Origin: Porphyromonadaceae bacterium UBA4259
GTDB lineage: Bacteria > Bacteroidota > Bacteroidia > Bacteroidales > Muribaculaceae
Direction: 5' to 3'
Length of the DNA stretch: 52,984 nt
NCBI GenBank assembly: GCA_002396125.1
Contig: DGWL01000013.1
Location: 1-52,984 of the forward strand
Shown here: piece by piece, positions 25,467 through 33,263 of the stretch
Numbering within the stretch: the first letter of the stretch is position 1
How the letters are laid out: the number at the start of each line of letters is the position of its first letter
Program-made: the position numbers and the translations under genes
The notes under the pieces: generated by a model
The model's database searches: none
What the model was told of the DNA's origin: nothing
The model's input: only the letters and a program-made list of their open reading frames with translations

Positions 25467-26489
25467 TTACTTGCGTTCCCAAGTGTCGCCGGCAAGAATC
25501 ATATCGCGCAGGTTCTTGAAGCGGTGCTTTGACTGAATCTTGCGCATCTGTACGGTGACATCGGTTTCATAGCTCGGTGCGTCAACGTCGCGAATCACAC
25601 CCAGAGCCACAGGCAGATTGGTGCCGTCCATCATGGCGAGTTGCTGATGCAGGAAGTTGTCCTGGCAGTGGGCGTCATGAATGAGTACATCATCAATGGT
25701 GTACTCGCCATCGTCGAGGCGAACAGCCTTAAGGCCGAAGCCGTCTTGCACGATACCCATGTCGCGATTTTTGCCGAAGAGCATCTTCTCGCCGTGAACC
25801 AGGTGGATGGTGCGGTTGGCACGCACAGCCTTGTCGGTGATGTGATTGTGGATGCCGTTGTTAAAGATCATGCAGTTTTGCAAAATCTCTACCACCGAGC
25901 AGCCCTTGTGGCGAGCTGCCTCAACCATAATTTCCTGATTGATCTTGAGCTCCACGTCAATGCCACGGGCAAAGAATGTGCCACGGGCGCCAAACACTAG
26001 CTCGGCGGGAATGAACGGGTCCTCGGTAGTGCCATAGGGCGACGACTTCGACACGCAACCGCGGTCGCTGGTGGGACTGAACTGGCCCTTGGTGAGGCCG
26101 TAAATCTTGTTGTTGAGCAATAATAGATTCAGGTCGACATTGCGACGCACCTCATGGATGAAGTGGTTACCGCCAATGGCAAGGCAATCGCCATCGCCCG
26201 AAATTTGCCACACGGTGAGCTGTGGGTTGGCAACCTTCACGCCGGTGGCGATAGCTCCACCACGGCCATGAATGGTGTGGAAACCATAGGTGTTCATGTA
26301 GTAGGGCAGGCGTGAGCTACAACCAATGCCCGACACCACTGCTGTCATGTGGGGTGGAATGCCCAGCTCGGCCATTGCCTTGTGAAGCACGTTGAGGATG
26401 GCATGGTCGCCACAACCGGGGCACCAGCGCACTGCTATGTCGTTTTTGAAATCTTTAGGTTCAAACTGTTGATACATATTCTCTGCCAT
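25467..26489 (-). CDS. korB: 2-oxoacid:ferredoxin oxidoreductase, beta subunit
   Basis: TPP-binding subunit of an enzyme that oxidatively decarboxylates a 2-oxoacid (probably 2-oxoglutarate) to the acyl-CoA, reducing ferredoxin, or runs in reverse. The 340-residue product has the conserved WCPGCGDHAILN near the N-terminus and the TPP/Mg motif GDGDCLAIGGNHFIHEVRRN, followed by NNKIYGLTKGQFSPTS. It starts 2 bases after the alpha subunit. Substrate specificity (2-oxoglutarate versus pyruvate or branched-chain acids) is inferred from family resemblance only. Confidence 0.93.
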   Translation of the reverse strand: MAENMYQQFEPKDFKNDIAVRWCPGCGDHAILNVLHKAMAELGIPPHMTAVVSGIGCSSRLPYYMNTYGFHTIHGRGGAIATGVKVANPQLTVWQISGDGDCLAIGGNHFIHEVRRNVDLNLLLLNNKIYGLTKGQFSPTSDRGCVSKSSPYGTTEDPFIPAELVFGARGTFFARGIDVELKINQEIMVEAARHKGCSVVEILQNCMIFNNGIHNHITDKAVRANRTIHLVHGEKMLFGKNRDMGIVQDGFGLKAVRLDDGEYTIDDVLIHDAHCQDNFLHQQLAMMDGTNLPVALGVIRDVDAPSYETDVTVQMRKIQSKHRFKNLRDMILAGDTWERK

Positions 26490-26491
26490 GA

Positions 26492-28339
26492 TTATTTGCC
26501 CTCCATAATTTTAATTACACCTTCTTCAATCTCGTTGACAAGGAAGGGCTGGCCCTGAACCTTGTTGATACGCTTGATGTTAAGCTCCGGAATTTGGCTC
26601 TGCAAGTAGGTAGCAAATTGCCCGTTGTTCAGCTCGGCAACAATCACTGTCTTGTAGCGGCTCAGCACCTCGCGAGTGTTAAGAGGCAGTGGATTGATGT
26701 ACTGGAACTGTGCGAAGTCAATCTTCTTACCTGCCTTGTTCAAGTGTTCAAAGGCTGTGTAGATGTGGCCATAGGTGCCACCCCAGCCCACTATAATGGT
26801 GTCGCAGTCTTTGTTCTCGCTTTTTACCTCGAGCGCGGGAATGTGGTTAGCGACGTTGGCTATCTTTAGCGCGCGGGTCTTGACCATTCGCTCGTGGTTG
26901 TCGGGACTGTTGGAAATCACGCCGGTGTCGTAGTCGCGCTCCAGTCCGCCCACACGGTGCATCTTGCCGGGTACGCCGGGGAATGACCAGTAGCGAACCA
27001 TCTCCTTGTTGCGGCTGTAGGCATGCCAAGATTGTTCTTCCTCTTCGGGAACAAAGTTGGGCTTTATTTCGGGATAATCACCGGGTTCGGGCACGCGCCA
27101 CGCACTCGAGCCGTTAGCGATAAAGGCATCGGTGAGCAGGATAACGGGGGTCATGTGCTCAATGGCTATGCGAGCTGCTTCAAAAGCCATGTGGAAGCAG
27201 TCGGTGGGCGACAGTGCTGCTAGAACCACCAGTGGACACTCGCCGCTGCGGCCGTAGAGAGCCTGCATCAGATCGGTCTGCTCGGTCTTGGTGGGCATGC
27301 CGGTCGATGGACCGCCGCGTTGCACGTCGATGATAACCAGTGGAAGCTCCGACATCACTGCCAGGCCCATAGCCTCGCTCTTGAGCGACAGGCCGGGACC
27401 ACTGGTGCTGGTCACTGCCAGGCTGCCTGCATAGGCAGCGCCAATTGCCGAGCAAATGCCGGCTATCTCGTCTTCCATTTGACAGGCCTTCACGCCCAGG
27501 TCGCGGCGCTTGGCAAGCTCGTGAAGAATGTCGGTTGCAGGGGTAATGGGGTAGCTGCCCAAGTAAAGTGGGCGACCACTTTTCTCGCTGGCAAGAATAA
27601 GGCCCCAAGCGGTGGCCTTGTTGCCATTGACGTCAACATAGATGCCGGGGCGCATGTCTTCGGTCTCGATGCGGTATTTTGATACCGAGGCATGGATATT
27701 GTGGCCGTAGTCGTGACCACCTTCCAGCACCTTGCAGTTGGCTTCATACACAGCCGGCTTGTTGCCGAACTTGTGCTGCAAGAAGCGGCGGGCGCTTGCC
27801 AATGGCATGTTGAACAACCAGCAAATCAAGCCCAGCGCAAACATGTTGCGGCACTTCATCTGCGACTTGAAGTCCATGCCGATGTCTTCGAGAGCGGCTT
27901 TCACCATCGTGGTCATGGGCACTTCCACAATCTGGGTTTTCAACCCAATCTCCTTGTAGGGGTCGTCGGTCTTGAATTCGGCCTTCTTGAGGTCGATGTC
28001 CTTGAACGAGTCGATATCGACAATTGCAACACCATTCTTGTTCAAGAACTTCACGTTCTGCTTCAAGGCTGCAGGATTCATCGCAACCAACACGTCACAC
28101 TCATCGCCGGGGGTGTGAACGCCATGGCCAATGTGAACTTGAAAACCACTCACGCCACTCAACGAGCCTTGTGGAGCTCGCACCTCGGCAGGATAGTCGG
28201 GGAAGGTGGAAATGATATCTCCCATCTCGGCCGACACGCTTGAGAAGATGTTGCCGGCCAATTGCATACCGTCGCCAGAGTCGCCCGAAAAGCGAACAAC
28301 AATGCTCTGACGGAATTTTACGTTAGTTTTTCCTAACAT
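26492..28339 (-). CDS. korA: 2-oxoacid:ferredoxin oxidoreductase, alpha subunit (gamma-alpha fusion)
   Basis: A 615-residue subunit. Residues 13-190 are the gamma domain (VVRFSGDSGDGMQLAGNIFS), residues 230-470 the pyrimidine-binding alpha domain (GSYPITPATDILHELAKR and TSGPGLSLKSEAMGLAVMSE), and the C-terminus the CoA-related domain (DTIIVGWGGTYGHIYTAFEH). It forms the two-subunit enzyme with the beta gene 2 bases downstream. No separate ferredoxin-like delta subunit is present next to it, since the upstream gene, rnr, is divergent. Confidence 0.93.
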   Translation of the reverse strand: MLGKTNVKFRQSIVVRFSGDSGDGMQLAGNIFSSVSAEMGDIISTFPDYPAEVRAPQGSLSGVSGFQVHIGHGVHTPGDECDVLVAMNPAALKQNVKFLNKNGVAIVDIDSFKDIDLKKAEFKTDDPYKEIGLKTQIVEVPMTTMVKAALEDIGMDFKSQMKCRNMFALGLICWLFNMPLASARRFLQHKFGNKPAVYEANCKVLEGGHDYGHNIHASVSKYRIETEDMRPGIYVDVNGNKATAWGLILASEKSGRPLYLGSYPITPATDILHELAKRRDLGVKACQMEDEIAGICSAIGAAYAGSLAVTSTSGPGLSLKSEAMGLAVMSELPLVIIDVQRGGPSTGMPTKTEQTDLMQALYGRSGECPLVVLAALSPTDCFHMAFEAARIAIEHMTPVILLTDAFIANGSSAWRVPEPGDYPEIKPNFVPEEEEQSWHAYSRNKEMVRYWSFPGVPGKMHRVGGLERDYDTGVISNSPDNHERMVKTRALKIANVANHIPALEVKSENKDCDTIIVGWGGTYGHIYTAFEHLNKAGKKIDFAQFQYINPLPLNTREVLSRYKTVIVAELNNGQFATYLQSQIPELNIKRINKVQGQPFLVNEIEEGVIKIMEGK

Positions 28340-28421
28340 GCTTGTTTGTTACGTTTTTTAAAAAGATTAGCAACAGTAAATGTTTTAAACTTATCTCTCT
28401 TGTTTCTATCAAAAATTGGTG

Positions 28422-28429
28422 CAAAATTA
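28422..28429 (-). promoter_or_regulatory. -7 promoter element of the korAB operon
   Basis: TAATTTTG on the minus strand, about 83 bases upstream of the korA ATG. Confidence 0.55.
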
Positions 28430-28665
28430 AATATAATTAATCACATAACCCCCTTTCATTCCATTTATTTCCTCCTTTTTAAACACTTTTCAACATTTTA
28501 ACCCAAATTCACTCAACAACATCTTTTTCAGCATTGAGTTTTACTTGATTGATTACAATTGATTATCTTATTTTGATTGGCTGGCATGATGAATTGATTT
28601 TGGGGTGTCAACGGACTTTTTGCTTTCTCGGTTCATTAGTTTTTTTATTTCTCGATATTTTTATC

Positions 28666-28673
28666 TAAATTTG
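28666..28673 (+). promoter_or_regulatory. -7 promoter element of rnr
   Basis: TAAATTTG matches TAnnTTTG and gives a leader of about 22 bases before the ATG at 28702. Confidence 0.6.
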
Positions 28674-28701
28674 CATAATTGAATTTATACCCATTTATTT
28701 T

Positions 28702-31080
28702 ATGGCAAAGAGAGATAAATTAAATTCGTTCAAGATAGAGCGTCGCGAGCTTCACGACAGGGTGATTAATTTCTTCAACACTCATGATGAGGCGGCGTTC
28801 AACTACAAGCAGGTGAGTGCGCAGGTGGGAGCAAAGAGTCCCAAGCAGCGCGCGCTCATAGTTGAGATTTTGGAACAACTCTCGGTCGATGGCTTCATCA
28901 ATGAGATTGCTCCTGGTAAGTTTCGTGCGGCTCAGCGCAACAATGTTGCCGCCGGTGTTTTTGTCCGTCGCAGTAATGGCAAGAACAGCGTGATTTTGGA
29001 AGGTGACGACTCCACTCCCATCATGGTTGCCGAGCGCAACTCGATGCACGCCCTTAACGGCGACAAGGTGATGGTGCACATCAGCGCCGCTCGCATGGGT
29101 TTTGAGCCCGAGGCCGAGGTCATCAAGATTGTGGAGCGCAAGGAGCAGGTGTTCATTGGAACGCTCAATGTGAAGAAATACTTTGCTCATCTTGCTATCG
29201 ACAGCAAGTTTCTGGCTACCGACATTTTCATCCCGCTCGACAAGCTGGGCGGTGGCGTTACAGGCGACAAAGTGGTGGCACGCATCATCGAGTGGCCCGA
29301 GGGGTCCAATAGCCCCATTGGCGAGGTGGTCGACGTGCTGGGAAAGGCCGGCGAGAACAATGCCGAGATTCACGCCATCCTGGCAGAGTTTGGATTGCCC
29401 TACCGCTACCCTGAAAATGTGGAACGTGTTGCCAATAAACTTGAGCCCGGCATAACCGATGAGGAAATTGCTCGTCGCCGTGATATGCGGCAGGTTACAA
29501 CTTTCACTATCGACCCTGCCGATGCCAAGGACTTTGACGACGCGCTGTCAATAGCAAAGCTGCCTAACGGCCGTTGGGAGATAGGTGTTCACATCGCCGA
29601 TGTGACTCACTACGTCAAGCCGGGTTCGGTGATTGATAAGGAAGCCTATGAGCGCGCCACTTCGGTTTATCTCGTTGACCGCACCGTGCCCATGTTGCCC
29701 GAGCGCTTGTGTAACTACATCTGCTCGTTGCGTGCCGGCGAGGACAAGTTGTGTCACTCGGTTGTCTTTGAGATGGACGATAACGCCAAGGTGCACAAGT
29801 ATAAAATCTGTCACACGGTTATCAACAGCGACCGTCGCTTCTGCTATGAAGAGGCGCAGGAAATAATAGAGAAGGGTGAGGGCGAACTCGCTCAGGAAAT
29901 TCTTGTTTTCAACGACTTGGCCCAAAAGTTGCGCCGCCAGCGCTTTGCCGAGGGTGCCGTTGAATTCAATCGAGAGGAAAAATATTTCGACATCGACGAG
30001 AATGGTACTCCCACGGCAGTGCACTTGCACGTCTCTAAAGAAGCCAACCAACTCATCGAGGAGTTCATGCTGCTCGCTAACCGCACTGTGGCCGCTCACG
30101 TTGGCAAGGTGCCGGCAAGCAAGAAAGCAAAGGCCTTTGTCTATCGCATCCACGAGGAGCCCGACCGTGAGAAACTCAACAATGTTGCCGACATAGCGGC
30201 CCACTTTGGTCACAAAGTGAAGCTCACAGGCACGCCTCGTGAGGTGAATCGCAATATTAACAAGTTGCTGACCGATATTAAGGGAAAGCCCGAGGAAGAA
30301 CTGATTTCGCTGCTGGCCATCAAGTCGCAAGCTAAGGCGATTTATTCCAGCGAGAACGTGGGACACTACGGCTTGGCCTTCGACTATTACACTCACTTTA
30401 CTTCACCCATTCGCCGTTACCCCGACGTGATGGTACACCGCCTGCTCGACAAGTATGCCACCAAGGGTGCGCGGTCGGTCAATCAAGAGAAGCTTGAGGA
30501 AGACTGCAAGCATGTGAGCAGCCAGGAACAACTGGCCGCCAATGCCGAACGAGCATCAATCAAGTATAAAGAGGTGGAATTCATGGGGGCTCATCTTGGT
30601 GAGGTCTACGAAGGTAAAATCTCGGGCGTGACCGAGTGGGGTGTTTACGTTGAGCTTAACGAAACGCATTGCGAGGGCATGATTGCCGTGCGAGATCTTG
30701 ATGATGACTTCTACGAGTTTGACGAGAAGAACTACATGATTCGTGGCAGGCGTCGTGGCAAGCGATATCAGTTGGGCGATGCTATCACTATTCAGGTGGC
30801 ACGCGCCGACCTGGTGAAGAAGCAGCTTGATTTTGTGCTCGTCGACAAGGAAAATCCCGCCGGCACTCACCGCATCGACAAGGCTCCAATCACCTATGCT
30901 TCCCGGATGTCGCGCGAGAGCTCTATCGACAAGATGCGGGCCCAATATGAGGGTGGACGGGCTTCGCGCCGCCAGAAGCGTGGCCAGCGTGGCAACAGCA
31001 CTCGCCGCGAGGTGACCGGTGGCCGCGCCGCCAAGGGTGGAAATCGTGGCAAGAACCCAAAGAGTCGTCGCCGCCGTTAA
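28702..31080 (+). CDS. rnr: Ribonuclease R
   Basis: Processive 3'-5' exoribonuclease that degrades structured RNA. The 792-residue product has an N-terminal winged-helix/OB region, cold-shock-like domains at about 80-240, the RNB catalytic domain at about 250-580 with acidic residues Asp271, Asp277, Asp279 and Asp280 (TIDPADAKDFDDALS), and an S1 domain at about 630-715 (GKISGVTEWGVYVEL). The last 75 residues are rich in Arg, Gly and Lys (RRQKRGQRGN, PKSRRRR), a basic tail that probably helps bind RNA or ribosomes. Monocistronic, with its own -7 element. Confidence 0.96.
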   Translation: MAKRDKLNSFKIERRELHDRVINFFNTHDEAAFNYKQVSAQVGAKSPKQRALIVEILEQLSVDGFINEIAPGKFRAAQRNNVAAGVFVRRSNGKNSVILEGDDSTPIMVAERNSMHALNGDKVMVHISAARMGFEPEAEVIKIVERKEQVFIGTLNVKKYFAHLAIDSKFLATDIFIPLDKLGGGVTGDKVVARIIEWPEGSNSPIGEVVDVLGKAGENNAEIHAILAEFGLPYRYPENVERVANKLEPGITDEEIARRRDMRQVTTFTIDPADAKDFDDALSIAKLPNGRWEIGVHIADVTHYVKPGSVIDKEAYERATSVYLVDRTVPMLPERLCNYICSLRAGEDKLCHSVVFEMDDNAKVHKYKICHTVINSDRRFCYEEAQEIIEKGEGELAQEILVFNDLAQKLRRQRFAEGAVEFNREEKYFDIDENGTPTAVHLHVSKEANQLIEEFMLLANRTVAAHVGKVPASKKAKAFVYRIHEEPDREKLNNVADIAAHFGHKVKLTGTPREVNRNINKLLTDIKGKPEEELISLLAIKSQAKAIYSSENVGHYGLAFDYYTHFTSPIRRYPDVMVHRLLDKYATKGARSVNQEKLEEDCKHVSSQEQLAANAERASIKYKEVEFMGAHLGEVYEGKISGVTEWGVYVELNETHCEGMIAVRDLDDDFYEFDEKNYMIRGRRRGKRYQLGDAITIQVARADLVKKQLDFVLVDKENPAGTHRIDKAPITYASRMSRESSIDKMRAQYEGGRASRRQKRGQRGNSTRREVTGGRAAKGGNRGKNPKSRRRR

Positions 31081-31121
31081 TTTTCATCCCCTCTCGGTTG
31101 CGAGAGAACCAGTCAAAGAAA

Positions 31122-31164
31122 AAGGACAATTGTCAGGCATAATAAAGCCAAGGCAATTGTCCTT
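31122..31164. terminator. Terminator between the convergent rnr and nagB genes
   Basis: Perfect 11-bp stem AAGGACAATTG (31122-31132) / CAATTGTCCTT (31154-31164) with an inner GGC/GCC pair. On the minus strand it runs into TTTTTCTTTG, making a good terminator for nagB. A smaller stem CTCTCG/CGAGAG lies at 31091-31106. Confidence 0.75.
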
Positions 31165-31190
31165 AATTAATGGGTTTTATTGTGTATTCA

Positions 31191-32000
31191 TCACATCATT
31201 GACGCGGGGTCGAGGTGTTGGCTCTCGATGTCCTTGAAATAGCGGTAGGTGCCCACTTTGAGCTCCATGGTGGCATCCTCGTCACACACGATAATCGCCT
31301 TGCGGTGCATTTGCAGTGCGCTCAGTGTGCACATGTGCGACACACCGCCTTCCACAGCCTGCTGCAGAGCACGAGCCTTCTTGTAACCATTCACGATAAT
31401 CATCACTTCGCGAGCAGCCATCACTGTGCCCACACCCACTGTGAGTGCTGTTTTGGGAACTTTGTTGATGTCGTCGTCAAAAAAGCGGCTATTGGCGATG
31501 ATGGTGTCTTGAGTGAGGGTTTTCATGCGAGTGAGCGAAGTGAGCGACGACCCCGGTTCGTTAAAGGCGATGTGCCCGTCGGGACCCACGCCACCCATGA
31601 ACAGGTCGATGCCGCCGGCTGCCTTGATGCGCTCCTCATATTGTGCGCATTCCAGCTCAAGGTCTTCGGCATTGCCGTTAAGGATGTTGACGTTCTCGGG
31701 CTTGATGTCGATGTGCGAGAAGAAGTTGTTCCACATGAAGCTGTGATAACTCTCGGGATGCTCCTCGGGTAGACCCACATACTCGTCCATGTTAAATGTC
31801 ATTACGTTTTGGAACGAAACCTTGCCGGCCTTGTTGAGCTCGATGAGCTTGTGGTACATGCCCAGTGGTGAACTGCCTGTGGGGCAGCCGAGCACGAATG
31901 GGCGCTCGGGAGTGGGGGTGGCTTGGTTGATGCGTGCTGCGACATAGGCGGCAGCCCACGCTGATACTTGCTCGTAATTGGGTTCGATAATCAGTCTCAT
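31191..32000 (-). CDS. nagB: Glucosamine-6-phosphate deaminase
   Basis: Converts glucosamine-6-phosphate to fructose-6-phosphate and ammonia in amino-sugar use. The 269-residue product matches the usual length. Visible motifs are LGCPTGSSPLGMYHKL (phosphate loop), MDEYVGLPEEHPESYHSFM with catalytic Asp/His, and FMGGVGPDGHIAFNEPGSSL. No other amino-sugar genes are adjacent. Confidence 0.96.
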   Translation of the reverse strand: MRLIIEPNYEQVSAWAAAYVAARINQATPTPERPFVLGCPTGSSPLGMYHKLIELNKAGKVSFQNVMTFNMDEYVGLPEEHPESYHSFMWNNFFSHIDIKPENVNILNGNAEDLELECAQYEERIKAAGGIDLFMGGVGPDGHIAFNEPGSSLTSLTRMKTLTQDTIIANSRFFDDDINKVPKTALTVGVGTVMAAREVMIIVNGYKKARALQQAVEGGVSHMCTLSALQMHRKAIIVCDEDATMELKVGTYRYFKDIESQHLDPASMM

Positions 32001-32132
32001 ATAATTCGAAAAGTCTTTAGTGGTTATAAATTTCAGTATTTGGTTTTATCGGTGTTTTGAATCCCGTTTATTTAAAGTGACAGCGATGGTATGCTCATCG
32101 CCGGGCGTGAATGGGATGCTACGCGCGTGGGC

Positions 32133-32705
32133 TTAGCGGCGGCGCGAGGGTTTATAAACCTTGATGCGGTAGTCGCAGTCCACTTTGCCCTTAATCATGT
32201 TGTTGAGCTTGTTGCGAATCATCTGCTTGCGAATGGCCGAGATGTGATCAATGAACATGTGACCTTCCAGGTGGTCACACTCATGCTGAATGACGCGTGC
32301 CAGATAGGTGTCGATGTCCTCATCGTGTTCCACCCAGTTTTCATCGAAGTAGTGAATGTGAATCTTGGTGTGGCGAGTCACGTTCTCGTGAATCCCGGGC
32401 ACACTCAGGCAGCCTTCTTCCCGAGTCTCGGTGGGGCTGGTTTCATCGACTGTTATTTCAGGGTTAATGAGCACCAGGCGCTTGTCCTTGAGTTCGGGAA
32501 ACTTGTCTTTAAGCACATCCACATCAATGTAGACGATGCGGGCACTAACTCCCACCTGTGGAGCGGCGATGCCAATGCCATCGCTGTCATACATTGTATC
32601 TTTCATGTTCTGGATGAGTTCATCCAGGCCAGGGTAGTCCTTGGTGATGGGTTCGGCAACTTTGCGAAGCACAGGTTGGCCGTAAATATAGATTGGTAGA
32701 ATCAT
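32133..32705 (-). CDS. def: Peptide deformylase
   Basis: Removes the N-formyl group from nascent proteins. The 190-residue product has the three metal-site motifs: GIGIAAPQVG (43-52), EGCLSVPG with Cys99, and HECDHLEG with His141, Glu142 and His145. Its ATG overlaps the end of ruvX by four bases, indicating translational coupling. The C-terminus is basic (KVYKPSRRR). Confidence 0.97.
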   Translation of the reverse strand: MILPIYIYGQPVLRKVAEPITKDYPGLDELIQNMKDTMYDSDGIGIAAPQVGVSARIVYIDVDVLKDKFPELKDKRLVLINPEITVDETSPTETREEGCLSVPGIHENVTRHTKIHIHYFDENWVEHDEDIDTYLARVIQHECDHLEGHMFIDHISAIRKQMIRNKLNNMIKGKVDCDYRIKVYKPSRRR

Positions 32706-33130
32706 GATTGTTGATTAAATTGTTTGCTTTGTAGATAGTCGTTAAGAATAATGCTGGCGGCGATGCTGTCAACACGTGCCTTGTCGCGGCGGTCACTCTT
32801 TTTCATGCCGCCGGCAAGCATTGCCTGGTGGGCAAGGGTGGAGGTGAAGCGCTCGTCGACCATCACCACCGGCGTGGCCGGCATTTCCTTTTTGAGCCGG
32901 TTAAGGAATGGTGTGATGTATCGCATGCTCTCGCTGGGTTCACCATTGAGCTGGGTGGGCTTGCCCATGACAATGAGTTCCACCTGCTCGCGGCTCATGT
33001 AGTCCTTAAGGAAGTCCATGAGCTGGTGAGTGGGAACTGTGGCAAGACCATTTGCAATAATCTTGAGCGCGTCGGTCACCGCGATGCCACACCGCTTGCG
33101 ACCATAGTCGATAGCTAATATTCGTCCCAT
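32702..33130 (-). CDS. ruvX: Holliday junction resolvase-like RuvX (YqgF)
   Basis: RNase H-fold nuclease implicated in pre-16S rRNA 5' maturation and junction resolution. The 142-residue product from ATG 33130 begins MGRILAIDYGRKRCGIAVTD with the first catalytic Asp, followed by MGKPTQLNGEPSESM, VDERFTSTLAHQAM and KARVDSIAASIIL. A longer frame upstream is rejected because a -7 element (33140-33147) lies inside the extension, only nine bases before this ATG. It is translationally coupled to def. Confidence 0.93.
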   Translation of the reverse strand: MGRILAIDYGRKRCGIAVTDALKIIANGLATVPTHQLMDFLKDYMSREQVELIVMGKPTQLNGEPSESMRYITPFLNRLKKEMPATPVVMVDERFTSTLAHQAMLAGGMKKSDRRDKARVDSIAASIILNDYLQSKQFNQQS

Positions 33131-33139
33131 AAAATCATG

Positions 33140-33147
33140 CAAAGTTA
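33140..33147 (-). promoter_or_regulatory. -7 promoter element of ruvX-def
   Basis: TAACTTTG on the minus strand, nine bases before the ruvX ATG at 33130. It decides the start codon and predicts a leader of only a few bases. Confidence 0.6.
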
Positions 33148-33263
33148 CTATATTTCCTGAAAACACTAAAATTTTATACCCTTTTTTATAGAGCGCAAAA
33201 AAATGGAGAACTGTGCAAGGCTAATAAAAGGCAGCAGCGCTCGTGCTGTTGCCTCCCAATTTT

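Larger units (their letters stand above)
28340..28701. other. 362-base divergent region, korA / rnr
   Basis: Very AT-rich, with a -7 element for each direction (28422-28429 minus, 28666-28673 plus). No gene, RNA or strong inverted repeat is seen between them. Confidence 0.5.
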
